64,000 nucleotides of DNA from Rhodocollybia butyracea (lineage: Eukaryota > Basidiomycota > Agaricomycetes > Agaricales > Omphalotaceae): positions 116,163 to 180,162 of the forward strand of contig JADNRY010000124.1 in the NCBI GenBank assembly GCA_015501585.1. The letters run 5' to 3'. Below the pieces are notes generated by a model, which was not told where the DNA came from, made no database searches, and was given only the letters and a program-made list of their open reading frames with translations. Each line of letters opens with the position of its first letter. Position 1 is the stretch's first letter. Positions 10,858-21,281 of this stretch are shown here, in pieces. Position numbers and translations under genes: made by a program.

Positions 10858-10900
10858 CTTTTTTGAGCAACCTTGTCCTGAATAGGACTATTACAGCAAT

Positions 10901-11935
10901 ATGACCACACAACAGCACAACTCAAGCCATGACTCTGTCATGGCTCTGGCTTACTCTTTTCTTTCTCAAATCCTTTCTATGTTCCCTCATGATCCTCTCT
11001 CACACATCTCTGGGATCCTGGACTTCTCCTCCCAGGGAATTCAACAGCTGCTAGTCAACTTTAAGCAGCTCTGGGAACAACATGGTCTTTCAGTGGCTGG
11101 TAGGAATTTGGCAGAGGCAGTGGTGCAGGATTCAACATTAAGATGTTGCTGGGCAGTGAAGGAAGAAGGTTTCCAGGCAGAGGTCTGTTTTCAGATGATA
11201 GAGTCTATTAAGAGACTGGGAGAAGAGTTTGGGATGGAACTGTCCAAATCTCAAACACCACCTCCTGCTCTGAGTTCTCCATCACCTTTGACCGCTCCTA
11301 CTGCTTCATCACCAACTCCCACACTCGCTTCGAATGCGTCAGACACGTCGAAATCATCTCCACATGCTCTGACATTGGTTTCACCATCCAAACCCACTCC
11401 CCCTTCACTTCAACTCCAACCAACCTCAGAGTTTGCATGGGAGGTGGCTGAACTGCGGAAAGCAGGCCGGAAACTCGAAGTATTCATGGATAAACATGTC
11501 ACGGGGCTTGAACACACAGCTGGAGCACCGCCAGCTCGTGTTCATCTCTCAAACACTCCAACCGAGTGTACACCTGTGCCTTATGTTGCCCCTGTGACTG
11601 CTGTTCCACCAACAGGCCTTCGTAAATGTGTCAAACACAACATGTATGGTGCGTTTGGTTCGCTCTTGCTTCGTTCAAGTCGTTGCCCATCCCAATCTGG
11701 TACACTCATGCCATCACCTTCACCCACTGAAACTCCCCATCACCATATTTGTGCTCCCAATCAATGCTCCCATTCATGGCGCTGGAGATCTACTGTCTCC
11801 AATGTGCCACCACCATCTCAATCTGGACTTAGTGTCAGCATCCAGAGAATCCGGCAATTTTCACAGGACACTTTCTCTTCTTCTGCACTTATGGAAATTG
11901 CCAGCATACTACATCGTACGTTACCTATTAGATGA
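10901..11935 (+). CDS. Orphan 344-aa protein of the compact LTR element, possibly Gag-like
   Basis: The only long ORF of the element, starting 43 bp after the left LTR. Residues about 1-115 look globular and helical (LSHISGILDFSS, IQQLLVNFKQLWEQHG, FQMIESIKRLGEEFGMEL). Residues about 120-180 are Ser/Pro/Thr-rich. A helical segment follows (EVAELRKAGRKLEVFMDKHV), then a Pro/Ser/His-rich tail. There is no CCHC knuckle, protease DSG/DTG or polymerase motif. Position and layout fit a structural (Gag-like) protein for packaging, which is inference. A second frame overlaps the 3' part (11628-11999), so the C-terminus may be frame-shifted. I do not recognise the family. Confidence 0.55.
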   Translation: MTTQQHNSSHDSVMALAYSFLSQILSMFPHDPLSHISGILDFSSQGIQQLLVNFKQLWEQHGLSVAGRNLAEAVVQDSTLRCCWAVKEEGFQAEVCFQMIESIKRLGEEFGMELSKSQTPPPALSSPSPLTAPTASSPTPTLASNASDTSKSSPHALTLVSPSKPTPPSLQLQPTSEFAWEVAELRKAGRKLEVFMDKHVTGLEHTAGAPPARVHLSNTPTECTPVPYVAPVTAVPPTGLRKCVKHNMYGAFGSLLLRSSRCPSQSGTLMPSPSPTETPHHHICAPNQCSHSWRWRSTVSNVPPPSQSGLSVSIQRIRQFSQDTFSSSALMEIASILHRTLPIR

Positions 11936-12031
11936 CTGTATGTTTCTCTTTGTTATGTTTTCCCTTTTCCATCTTTCTCTTTTGTTTTTTTTTGGGTAAG
12001 ATGGACCTGTGGGGTCAATCTAGGGGGCATG

Positions 12032-12183
12032 TGTAACGCCTACGGCACGTTCATTGCCGTTAGCGCCAATATTACATAATTAGTCTACTCTTATCCTCGT
12101 ACCACATACTCGTTTTGGTCTATTTCTTTAATAGAACGAGATCTTGCTCATGGTCTGAGGCATTAAGAGTCAGGGCTCTTACA
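12032..12183 (+). repeat. 3' LTR of the compact element (152 bp)
   Basis: Identical to 10706-10857 and preceded by a purine-rich tract at about 12020-12030. The right GAGAG target repeat follows at 12184. Confidence 0.93.
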
Positions 12184-13800
12184 GAGAGGATGGAACAAAA
12201 CCGTCGACATAGCAGAACGTGGTGGCAGCTTCTGCCCAGAAACTCGGAGGTAGGCCAGATTCTTCCAAGAAAGCTCTGACGCCTTCAATGACTGTCCCGT
12301 TAGCACGCTCTGCGACGCCGTCAGCAGCGGAGGAATATGGGGTGTTAAACTCTATCACAATCCCATTGCTGGTACAGTACTCTCGCACCAGCTCGTTGTC
12401 AAATTCTCTCCCGTGGTCAACTCGAATGATTTTCAGCCTCTTGCCTGTCTGACGCTCGGCAAGTACGCAAAAATTGTGGAGACTTTGGAGCGTGGTAGAG
12501 GCAAGCTTATTCGGAAGGAAGTATGGTATTCGCACGGAACTACGCCCATTGGTATAGAGAGCCATATACACCGCTCCGCCTTGGCTTTTAGTACGGGCGG
12601 GTCCCCAGAGGTCTAGGTGTACACGTTCCAAGACATCCACCTCATGCTCTAGCACTTCATCAAAGGGGCGTTTAGTTGCTTTCGCGTATAGGCAATCTTC
12701 ACACATGCCAGAGACTGTTCTGGACGAGATGTCAAGCCCGTTTACGAGGTTACGATTGGCCATGCGAAGGATTTGGGGAATGGAGACATGGGCGAGTCTG
12801 CGGTGCCAGGTAAGTATGTCTGTGGTTTTGGTAGTTGATCTAGCATAATTGGCAACAACACTATCGCGTTTGTCTATTTCGTACATTTTAGCACGTCCGA
12901 CACCTTGCATAACCACCTCACTACTGCCCGGTGAGCAAACAGTGAAAATGTTATTACCCCAGGTCCCACTAAAGCCTTTTCCATCTAGGGTGGGGATAGA
13001 GATGAGATTGAACTGGACTGTTGGAGCATACCGGACATTGGTGAGTCAAATTATCCTGTCCTTACCCCCCACCTTTGTTGTGAATTCCACATCACCTATA
13101 CCTAGGATGTCAAAACCCACTGATGCACCAGTTCCTCTAGTATCCGTAAGCGCAAGGAACCGCGTGAAGTCACCCCTCAATCTCCAGATATGCTCAGAAG
13201 CTCCGGAGTCAAGGAATGTTTTTACTTCAGGCACAGGTGAGTACAACGGCGTAAACGCTTTACAGCAGCAGCAGCTAAGTGACTCTACAGAATGTGTATC
13301 TACTCCGCCACCGGCTGATGCTCCTTCACCGCCTCCTAAAACGGGATCACTTTGTCTAGTAGGAGACGGGTCAGAGCTGCTAGCGCTTGGGGCGGAGGTA
13401 GACGCACCATCATGTGAGGAGTCGCTAGGGCCGAGGTGGTGAGTTTCCAAGCTCGAGTTGATACCATTGGCTAACGCAACAACCACAGGATTGGCCGAAG
13501 TAGCTGCGCTCCCATATTTCTTGACATAAGACGGTGGAGCCTTCCCCTCAGTGCCTCCTCCCTTCGCCCAGCAGTTAGCCATAGTATGACCAACATTGCG
13601 CAGGCAGTTAGGATTCGTGCAGAGTCTGCGGGGCATAGTGGAGGGCAATTGTGCGGCAGCGGCAACGATGGATCTTGCCTTCTCCAAGGTGAGTTGATCC
13701 ATTTCTCCGATAAAGATACACGGTAAAAAAGACCTGGTTCTGACAGACTGCTCACTTGTCATCATCCTGGACTGGTCCTTTCTCTTCTTTCGCGCTTCAC
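12184..13800 (-). pseudogene. Copia Gag zinc knuckle, protease and integrase
   Basis: From about 13765 downward: CCHC-type knuckle CTNPNCLRNVGHTMANCW; a Ser/Gly-rich linker; protease active site FLDSGASEHIW; then TNVRYAPTVQFNLIS, typical of the Copia PR-IN linker. Integrase follows with zinc-binding HRRLAHVS ... CEDCLYAK, catalytic Asp in VHLDLWGPA, Asp in RVDHGREFDNE and Glu in DGVAERANGT. One in-frame TGA at 13046-13048 separates VGGKDRII from LTNVRY; otherwise the frame is open to the GAGAG insertion site at 12184. Gag upstream of the knuckle is short, so the N-terminus is lost or lies in another frame. Confidence 0.92.
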
Positions 13801-14990
13801 GGAGCTCTAGAACAGCTTGTTGAGATACTTACTTAGAACCAAGTAGTTGCCCAGTTGTATTATATAGTACCCATGTATCGTCACACATATTCAAGTGCGA
13901 TGAACGATCATTTTTGTAACAAACATATATGTACATTGTACATAAGAAAGCCGAGTTAGATAAATGATACAAAATGCAGAAATCAGGGTAACGAGAAAGA
14001 GTGCAGTTTTATCAACAAGACATACAGCATATCATGAGCAAAGCAGACCGAACAGTAAAGCGAGTGATCACAAGGCGGGCGGTAGGTAACAAACAAGGTG
14101 GATATATGTATGACGTCGGTTTTCATCATTTAAAGAGGCCTATTGATCGTACTTCGGTGTTCGGGTACATCCTACTTTACATCAAAAAATGTACTTTGTT
14201 TGTGTACTTCGTTGGCATTGTAGACATTCAAAAGCATGTACTAGTCTTTTGACTCTGACTAGGTGTGCATTAGATGCTATTAGATGCCATAATTGGATAC
14301 TGACAGGCAGAGATAGATAATGATCCAACGGAATGATTAAGCGCCGGAGCACATGATTGTCACATGCTCGCGCGATTTGTTCTCCGGCAGCAAGATAGCG
14401 CCATCGTTGAAGAAACACCCGTCACTTGGAATGGCTCAAGCGCTCCTCTTATGTTGATCGCTCGTGTCGCTCCAAATCCTGGCAGATACAGCATGTAGCA
14501 GCCGCTGCCGATGCTGCTCATGCTGCCCCAACTTAGTAGTATTGGGCTTGTTTGCTCTCGAAATGTTTTATGCTCATTGCTCGCATTCTTCACTCTCATG
14601 TATCAGTTGCATCCCATTGCACAGAGTCGGACTTCTTGCAGTACCACCACCGCTTATGCTACAAATGTTTACAGTGTTCCCCAACTCGCAAGCCATGGGC
14701 AGTTCGTATGTGCTCATTTTCCAATATTGTTACAATTTATCATGTCTCGGCGGCATTGCAAGCCTCCCCAATAGTTGCATACAAAGGCGGCGGATGTATG
14801 CCCACCTACTCTGTATATAGAACTAGATATGGGGGAGCTGGATAGCGCGATTGTGGAGGGGGCAAGTTGGGGGGGTGTCCTGGAATGCATAGGTCTCAGA
14901 ATGAAGGTCCTGCATACGATGTATGTATGATGCTTTGCCCATTCCGCAGTTCCTGGTGCGGGGTTCAGCCACCCACAGGATGATCGATGA
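13801..14990. other. No gene recognised
   Basis: About 1.2 kb next to the truncated 5' side of the Copia element. Open stretches on both strands overlap each other and show no family motif or splice structure. No second Copia LTR was found here. Confidence 0.5.
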
Positions 14991-15167
14991 TACGTGGGGA
15001 TTAGAGTGGGCAGTGACAAGGAGAAGTCGATCAGTACTATCCCTGCTGGTTTGTTGTTCAAGGAAGGCGATGGCCTCATCATTAAGGATGCTCTGGATTC
15101 TGTCGAGGACGTTCCTTTGACGTATACGCGGAGGTACCGGCTATGGACTGTGTGGGCTTGTACTTGA
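14991..15167 (+). other. Coding-like fragment, unknown
   Basis: A 58-codon frame bounded by TGA on both sides reads VGSDKEKSISTIPAGLLF, then KEGDGLIIKDALDSVEDVPL, then a Tyr/Arg/Trp-rich end. The residue mix is like real protein, but I do not recognise it and see no start. It may be an exon of a lost gene. Confidence 0.3.
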
Positions 15168-15218
15168 ATGCTTCCTTAGTTTGTGCTCTGATACGTATGA
15201 AGCGACCCGACGTGACAC

Positions 15219-15623
15219 TTGCGTGGAGGGAAAATGTCACTATTTTCTGGCCCCCATCCTGGAGGTGATGGTGGCAGCTTCATTAGCCACAGTGCAGTAT
15301 TTTGGAACGGTTTTAGAGTGTGCAAAATATGTTTACCATCACATAAAATGATGATAAAGGTGCGATTGAAATTGCCCTTGGAAAGATTTGATACTGCTGA
15401 TATAGGACATCCCCAGGACTTTGATTTATCGATTCAGCTACCGATTGCTATTTTAAGTGAAAGCCAAAAAAGGAGGCAGGTTATGGCAGTGTGTTGTTTT
15501 ATCATTCGTAGGCGGAACGAGGGTCAGGGGGATGTGTATCGGAGGTGTTGGAAGACGATGGATGGTAGGAAGAAAATGCTACTTCGCCGAAACGAGTGTG
15601 GATTACTGGATTACCTTGTTTAA
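15219..15623 (+). CDS. Hypothetical ORF, 134 codons
   Basis: Open from 15219 to 15623. It contains RLKLPLERFDTADIGHPQ and a basic C-terminal half. It follows the 14991-15167 fragment in a different frame. There is no domain, signal peptide or intron support; it could be chance or part of a decayed gene. Confidence 0.2.
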   Translation: MRGGKMSLFSGPHPGGDGGSFISHSAVFWNGFRVCKICLPSHKMMIKVRLKLPLERFDTADIGHPQDFDLSIQLPIAILSESQKRRQVMAVCCFIIRRRNEGQGDVYRRCWKTMDGRKKMLLRRNECGLLDYLV

Positions 15624-15802
15624 ACTGAAAAGAAAACAGGAGTTAAAAACATGTTTCTTGATTCCTGGACGAATAGTACTCAGTAATCACTGTCAATGTT
15701 TTTTTGTTCGCAGTACATATACATAAACTCGAATAAGCAAAGTTGGTTGGAATTATGGGTGTGCGGTACTAGCAGTAATACCGGATTATAGTATAATTAA
15801 TA

Positions 15803-17672
15803 CTATATGTTTTCACCTCCTGTGAACTCAGCGCACTTAATACTGAGGTGCCATCCGGTCTTCCTGCCCAGTTCAATAAACTCAGGAAGAGTCTGTTCTT
15901 GGCTGTTGAACATGGTCATCATCTACCAGAGAGGGAGGAAAGCTCAGTCAGCTCACGAATCACGAAAGGATGATATGATAAAACGGATGATGTGGCAGAT
16001 CTGCCCACACACCTGCATGTCGAACATCGTATGGAACCTTCCCACACCCAAACCCAAATTGGAAAGTAGCGGCCAGGGAGCTTTACCTACTCCCGCACTA
16101 GCTTCCATCTCTTTCGAAAAAGGGCCATCCGGGGGACACGCATACGGCATGATGGCTTCGAAGAGGATAAGCTTGGTGGTTTTTGATGCAGCGGTGCGGA
16201 GGTGGTTGAGGATGGTGTGGCATTTCGAGGCAGGCGCATCATGTAGACAGAGGCGTTGGATATTGGTTGTGGAGAGAAGAAGTTGTGTGCTGGGGAGAAG
16301 AGGATGAGGTGAGTTGAATATAGGAAAGAATGAGGGATAGGAATGGGGGTAGCTATTATAGGTGCGTACACTGTAAAGTGACGCGGCCAGTCTTGACGGG
16401 ATTAAAAGCCTCGTTGGGGTATTGCACTTTCCAGTACTGGTTACGCACATTGTTATTGATTATCATTAGGGGTTGGGGATTCGTGAACAACAGATTGAAA
16501 CGAACCTCATCCGCCTGTCCAATCACTTGGGAGATCTTGAACACTATATTTTAGATCGGGGAATGCCTTGACGAGAAGGTGAGTGACGGATCGCTCCCGC
16601 CAACATCTACGATGACGCTGTCGGGCTTGAGGTCCTTCCAGTAAATATCTGCGCAACAAGTTGGGTGAATCGGAGGTTACGATGGTGATTTTGTACCTTT
16701 TGTGAAGCTGTCGGGGGAAACCGATCGCCAGATCCTTTCATGGCAGAGGAGAATCGGATTAGGCGCAGGTCGTTGCCGGTTTTTCATACCAGGTCCACAT
16801 GTCGGCGGTTGGATCCAGGGCCATATTGAACGGCGCGGCGACGTCAGTTGGGTTTTCCTCAATGAACTTGGAGATGTAGGCGGCACTCTTAAGTTCTCAT
16901 CTGCAGTGAAAGGAACAGGACAGTAAGATCAAGCCGCAACTGGATTATGGAGGGGTTCCCAGATGGCCGACGAACGCGGCTGCAGGGGATCCTTTGTACT
17001 TGATTTTAGGGCTATAGTGCAGTGAGTGAGAGAATGGATTGACTGGGACCAATATTGTCTACTTTTTCTTGATCTCTTCCAATGAGTGAGTGTTGACAAG
17101 CATGGAAGATATACGATTGTTTGCAAAGACGGTGGGAGTGACTTCTCTAAAAACGTGACGAGATGCCAGGTAACGCAAGATACGAGTTATCAGACAGAAA
17201 ATGACAGTCAGCCCATATTGTTCTGCACAAAAGGAATAATCTTGCTGACCAGTCTTGGATTCGTCAATGCCGGCTTTGGCAGCGATGTCGCGAGTGTTGA
17301 ATCCCTGATAGATGCGCGTGAGAGATGGACCAATGTACAGGATCAATCGCATCGTACCTGCAAGCCCGAGTCCTTGACGATGTCAGGGATATTGGTTTCT
17401 ACAGAAACACCAAGGGAAGACGAAAGATACATCGCAGGAGCATAATCTTGGAATGTTTCCGTCGGTCCTCGAACGGTGGCTACAATCTGGTATGCAGCTG
17501 CAATAAGGACACGGGTTGTTTGTCCGAGAGCAAAGTCGTTGTCCAAGGGACCGGGTTTAAAGGGTTCATCAAGCGAAGGATACGGGATGCCTGATTTCGC
17601 GTATGCGGCTTCGAGGGTCTGTATGCTGGAAGTAACAATGTTTCCGAGTTCAGTGAGAGGAGTGGTCGACAT
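15803..17672 (-). pseudogene. O-methyltransferase (class I SAM-dependent, fungal COMT-like) pseudogene
   Basis: Start ATG at 17672. Exon 1 (17358-17672) encodes the dimerisation region (IQTLEAAYAKSGIPYPSLDE ... LIAAAYQIVATV). Exon 2 starts at 17304 (FNTRDIAAKAGI). Then follow LRYLASRHVFREVTPTVFAN, YKGSPAAAFVGHL, FNMALDPTADMWTWYEKP, the SAM loop region SVIVDVGGSDPS, AFPDLKYSVQDLP, HNFFSPQPISNASVYMM, HDAPASKCHTILNHLR (His-Asp of the catalytic segment) and GRFHTMFDMQ, ending at 15803. Intact enzymes methylate phenolic or polyketide hydroxyls using SAM. Lesions: a probable intron acceptor reading AA instead of AG at 17187-17188, no GT after VGHL, and single-base or short deletions near WYEKP, DPSLTF and the MMRL/HDAP junction. 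It cannot make a functional enzyme. Confidence 0.85.
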
Positions 17673-18043
17673 GGCAAAGCTTCAAAAGTTGGAGATCACG
17701 GCGCAAGAATGAGCTCTATAAGTTAACTATAAGTGTCGGACCCAGTTATCGGGTAAACTAGGATCGAATCCGATTGGGAAAGCAGTATAATAATCATTAA
17801 CGCCGTGCATTGCACGGCAAGTCCCCCACTCTGAGCTTCCGCATATCTGGGCTTGACCGTCAGACTTTCTCATTTGCAGAGTACACCTAAGAAGTGTATA
17901 TTTAGGCATGATGCTTGTTGTAACTTGTTGTGCTCCCTTCGATGTGAGTTGCCGGTCACTGTTGCACATGTGAAGTGGCAGAGTTTAGAATTAGTTTTTA
18001 CTTAGGAAAATTATTTCATGTGTTCACCAATGATATTATATTC
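17673..18043. other. No gene recognised
   Basis: Upstream of the methyltransferase start. The region probably held its promoter; no clear motif is seen. Confidence 0.5.
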
Positions 18044-18607
18044 TTATCTTATCATGTATAGATTTGGAGGAGCCAAAGCATTCATTATTGTTACAGACAG
18101 TGTACAGTAAGGGAAGTGACCAATAAATTGAGGAATAAAACTACAGTTCGAAGTTGGTTCAAGGTTGGAGTGGAATGTGAATAGTTCAATGTGTTTACAT
18201 CCACCTTGGATTACAGTTATCGTGGTAGTTGAAAAGAATCGGGGAACTTGCATGATGTGCAGATAACTCTGGGATGATTGATACAAATATCTTCTAGGTA
18301 CAAGTGCAGTAGCGCTTCTAGTAATAAAGTTAAGGCAGGGTCCTGGTCCGCAGGGAAGCATTAGGGAGCTCACCTGTTCGTCATCTGTATGGTACCTCTT
18401 TACGCCATAGTTCCAAATAGCCTGTTTGCGGGCAAAGGAGCTGATGTTCACTGAACTGACGGACAAATCGACAATTATTCCCAGTAAGTTGGCGACTATG
18501 AAATTCACCATGCATTTGTGAGCACTCCTCCTGTATCTAGCAGCCTTTTGAGTTTTAAGCTTCTTCCCCATTGACTGAGGAAGCGCTGTAAACATACAAA
18601 AAAGCAA
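18044..18607 (-). CDS. Hypothetical ORF, 187 codons
   Basis: A continuous minus-strand frame with a basic N-terminal segment (KKLKTQKAARYRR) and a hydrophobic stretch (VNFIVANLLGIIVDLSV). No domain is recognised, and it has no intron or paralogue in the window. Length alone makes it worth listing; it may be non-coding. Confidence 0.25.
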   Translation of the reverse strand: MLFCMFTALPQSMGKKLKTQKAARYRRSAHKCMVNFIVANLLGIIVDLSVSSVNISSFARKQAIWNYGVKRYHTDDEQVSSLMLPCGPGPCLNFITRSATALVPRRYLYQSSQSYLHIMQVPRFFSTTTITVIQGGCKHIELFTFHSNLEPTSNCSFIPQFIGHFPYCTLSVTIMNALAPPNLYMIR

Positions 18608-18887
18608 GCAAATTCAACAGCAATTTCTGGCATCTGCTGGGTAGCAAGATTTAGTATGGCCCATATTGGGATCATCTTTTCACTGAGAGAAATCTCTTGT
18701 ACATAGCATTCATAAGGGCAAAAGTGATCCTAGAAACAAGATATACGGCGGCAGAAGTGGATATGCTGAAAGCTCATACCAAATAGACGTGCTGCGACGA
18801 ACGCTATCGCCGACAGCGTCATCCAATCAGTGTGCGAAGTATTGCGTCATAGCAGAAATCTGAAGGATCAGATAAGAAATGAGGTTC

Positions 18888-18924
18888 ACAAGACCCTCTC
18901 TTCCCTTCGGTCAGAGTCGGGGAT
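18888..18924 (+). repeat. Exact 37-bp motif, copy 1
   Basis: Starts ACAAGACCCTCTCTTCCC and ends CAGAGTCGGGGAT. The same 37 bases occur at 61965-62001, inside the CACTA element; flanking sequence is unrelated. Function unknown. Confidence 0.85.
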
Positions 18925-18980
18925 AGAGAATAGAGAATTCAAATGCCCAGTCCGCGAATGGCGAAAACGAAGCGCTCATA

Positions 18981-19009
18981 AAAGGCGCTCATAATTTATG
19001 AGCGCCTTT
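18981..19009. other. 29-bp palindrome
   Basis: AAAGGCGCTCATA, a 3-base centre, and TATGAGCGCCTTT. A direct copy of GCGCTCATA lies just upstream at 18972. It could be a hairpin or a transposon end. Confidence 0.6.
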
Positions 19010-20240
19010 CACAGAGTTCTCTTGCGATCGCTCTCAAATTCAATAACTACAACGAGCACCTCTCTACTCAAACAGCCGACTGTGTATGAAACGATGATCG
19101 ATGTACGCCATCGCCGTCTCCCACTGCAAGCTCCACTGCGCCATATCTTTTTGGATTTCCGTTTCTCCTCAGTGGTGTCTTTTCCAGCGACTTTCGGGAT
19201 ATCAACGGTGCCAAGTCTCGCTTCGAAAGTCTTCTGCCAATCCATGGAAGGAACTTGACTCTCTTCTATTAAAATCAAAATGCAGGATACTAACGAGTTG
19301 AAATTGACTGTGAGCAGCCGAATAGTTTTCGGTATGATGTACATGTTTAACATTTTTGCAGATAGCTCAAAGCTTCAATATTTCAACCATATGGCAAAGT
19401 CTCGATATGACAGCCAGTCAGATGCACACACATGTACTGCCAAAAGCCGTAGGGACGCAAGCGGGTCCACGCGAGTGAGTTGTAGCTTTATTGTTACACT
19501 AGTGACACTTTTTGTTTTGATCATATAAGGCGGCCTTCCACTGTCCTACTATTAGTACTAACAGCCTCTACAACAACCGCTGGATTAGTATGTGGCTTCG
19601 GAACTCCAGTATGGCAGGAAACCTAGGAGCGGGATGGGAATATCGAGGACAGGTTGTTCGTAAGTTTATCCTTCGACTACTTTGTTCCTTTTTTTTAGTG
19701 ACGTTGTTAACTAGAACTCGAGCGAACGTATCGCAGATGGGGCGGTATGAGAACACCGCAGGATTTTCGTTTTCTGGTCGGACAAGAGCATAATGTCCTT
19801 GACCAATCTTTCTATCAATGAACTTCACAGGCAACAGTCAGGTAGCGAGTGCCACATCCTCTCGACGCTGTCCTCAGTTAGCTTCTCTTCTCTTTCCTCT
19901 TTCAGACTGCATCACCAGGCTTGTCACCTCTCCATCGTCACTTTCTCTATAAACTTCCATCTCCTCGAAGTCATTCTCCAGATACCACACCTTCAGCTTG
20001 GAAGTTCCGAGTGTCGATGAACTGGGTGGACTGGATGAGATAACAACTGTTGACTTTGCTTTCGTCCTTCTACAGGAAGGATTACAGCGTCGAATCAGCC
20101 TATGGCGTCCGCGCAGGGACAACAGCCCCGACCTCACAAAATCCCAATGTCCACACACTCCAGCACGTGCATCCAACTTAATCGACCCTGTCTTGTATCT
20201 TCGGTTCTACGTAGTGATAGACCCATGCCCTGGTTCACTT
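19010..20240. other. No firm gene
   Basis: Several open frames on both strands (for example minus 19009-19353) overlap without family motifs. Minus-strand 19874-20176 could continue the decayed gene at 20241-21281, but I cannot connect them. Confidence 0.4.
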
Positions 20241-21281
20241 TTACATCAAGTTTCCACTGTCAAATACCACGGTTTCGGGCAAATGACGTCCACTGTTTTC
20301 TCGGCGAACCACCAGCTCTGGACCAGTAAAAGAATCCGTATCTTCGAGTGTTCCCACATCCTTCGTATTGTCTCCGCCACCAAAGGCCCCGCACCCACTG
20401 ATGCCCCCAAAAAACTCTTGTTTTCGCCGTGGGTATCGAAGCAGTTTTGAATGTTCAAGATACGTTGGAGTATGAGCTGTATATTGAGAAGGCAGTGGGC
20501 GGTATTGTCCGTTGATCCAGCGGCTCCACAAAGAGAACGTGCATATTTCTTTTGTGGTGACGGTGCAAGATAATAACCGATTTGGATAGAGTAGTCTCAG
20601 GGACGATCAATGACGCACTCTCCCGGAGCCACCTTCCGAAATTCCAACTTTCCCAATGGACACATCCGACTTGATGGTTATCCATCATCGAAATTCCACT
20701 TCTTCACCTCCATTCCGTCGACCAGCGCAGCTCCAATTCGTCCTCTGCCTTGACCCATGGGACTAGAAGGACTCAGGATGTCGTCCGCTGCGTCAGCGCC
20801 CTCTTTGTCGAGCTTTGTGGCTTCAACGAGGAGAGGACCGCACTGTCTATTCACCCACTTCTTTATGGTACCGTCTTCCCTAGGCGGGACTAGTGGGTCC
20901 AGAAACGATTTGATCCTTTTCAGTTCTTCCGCGGATTGTTGGACCCAGGAACAACTTTCGAAAAACCTTGCTTCCACAATCACCTTGTCGGTGACTTATC
21001 CGTCAGGCGAAAGTCTTGCTTTCCACCAATGCTTCCAAGAGACAAGGAGTGGTTTTATGGATTCAGGAAGCCGCCCGTGGAATATCCGATTGCAGTTGTC
21101 CTGTCTCCGCAGGTGAATGCGGTGGGCTGAAGACAGCATGAAGCACTCCATACGAGGTCTTCTTGTTTGACCTCGTGTACTTGTGCAAATACTCGAGGAT
21201 TCTCAGTGAGGCCAACGACTTAGCCTCCCCAAGTTCTATTGGTTCAGCATCGACCGATTTCCCCGCCAACTCAGAATCCAA
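20241..21281 (-). pseudogene. Degenerate minus-strand gene, family unknown
   Basis: Successive minus-strand frames have protein-like composition: ELAGKSVDAEPIELGEAKSL (21281 down), AEELKRIKSFLDPLVPPRED and GPLLVEATKLDKEGADAADD (20983-20678), and GAFGGGDNTKDVGTLEDTD (20531-20241). They lie in different frames without clean splice junctions, so they look like exons of a decayed gene. I do not recognise the family. Confidence 0.35.

Larger units (their letters stand above)
10706..12183 (+). mobile_element. Compact non-autonomous LTR retrotransposon, 1,478 bp
   Basis: Identical 152-bp direct repeats (10706-10857 and 12032-12183) begin TGTAACG and end CTTACA, and are flanked by GAGAG at 10701-10705 and 12184-12188, a 5-bp target duplication. 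Removing the element and one GAGAG rejoins the Copia integrase frame. A purine-rich tract (TAGGGGGCATG) precedes the right LTR. The 1.17-kb interior has one ORF (10901-11935) and no protease, RT or integrase, so it must borrow enzymes. The size and form are like TRIM/SMART elements but with a coding interior. Identical LTRs imply recent insertion. Orientation is set by the purine tract and ORF. Confidence 0.93.
5541..13800 (-). mobile_element. Ty1/Copia retrotransposon, broken by two nested insertions
   Basis: On the minus strand the order is Gag zinc knuckle and protease (13.7-13.0 kb), integrase (12.9-12.2 and 10.7-10.3 kb), reverse transcriptase N-terminus (about 10.0-9.64 kb) and RNase H (6.56-5.86 kb). 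This gag-PR-IN-RT-RH order defines Ty1/Copia. It is interrupted at 10706-12183 by a compact LTR element and at 6580-9637 by a large palindrome. About 200 residues of RT, including the YVDD active site, are missing at the palindrome. A polypurine tract (AGGGGGG on the minus strand) abuts a probable 3' LTR at 5852. I could not find a matching 5' LTR above 13.8 kb, and Gag has only about 50 residues before the zinc knuckle, so the 5' end is probably truncated. The element is dead. Confidence 0.9.

Noticed and set aside
11628..11999. Second ORF in the compact LTR element as a separate gene
   Set aside because: It overlaps the main ORF in another frame, has a Leu/His/Phe-rich composition and no upstream signal. 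Kept only as a possible frameshift extension.
14464..14845. Three overlapping plus-strand frames near 14.5-14.8 kb
   Set aside because: Mutually overlapping, Cys/Ser/His-rich, no splice support.
18044..18607. Assigning a membrane-protein family to the 187-codon frame
   Set aside because: One weak hydrophobic stretch only; no family pattern, so left as hypothetical.
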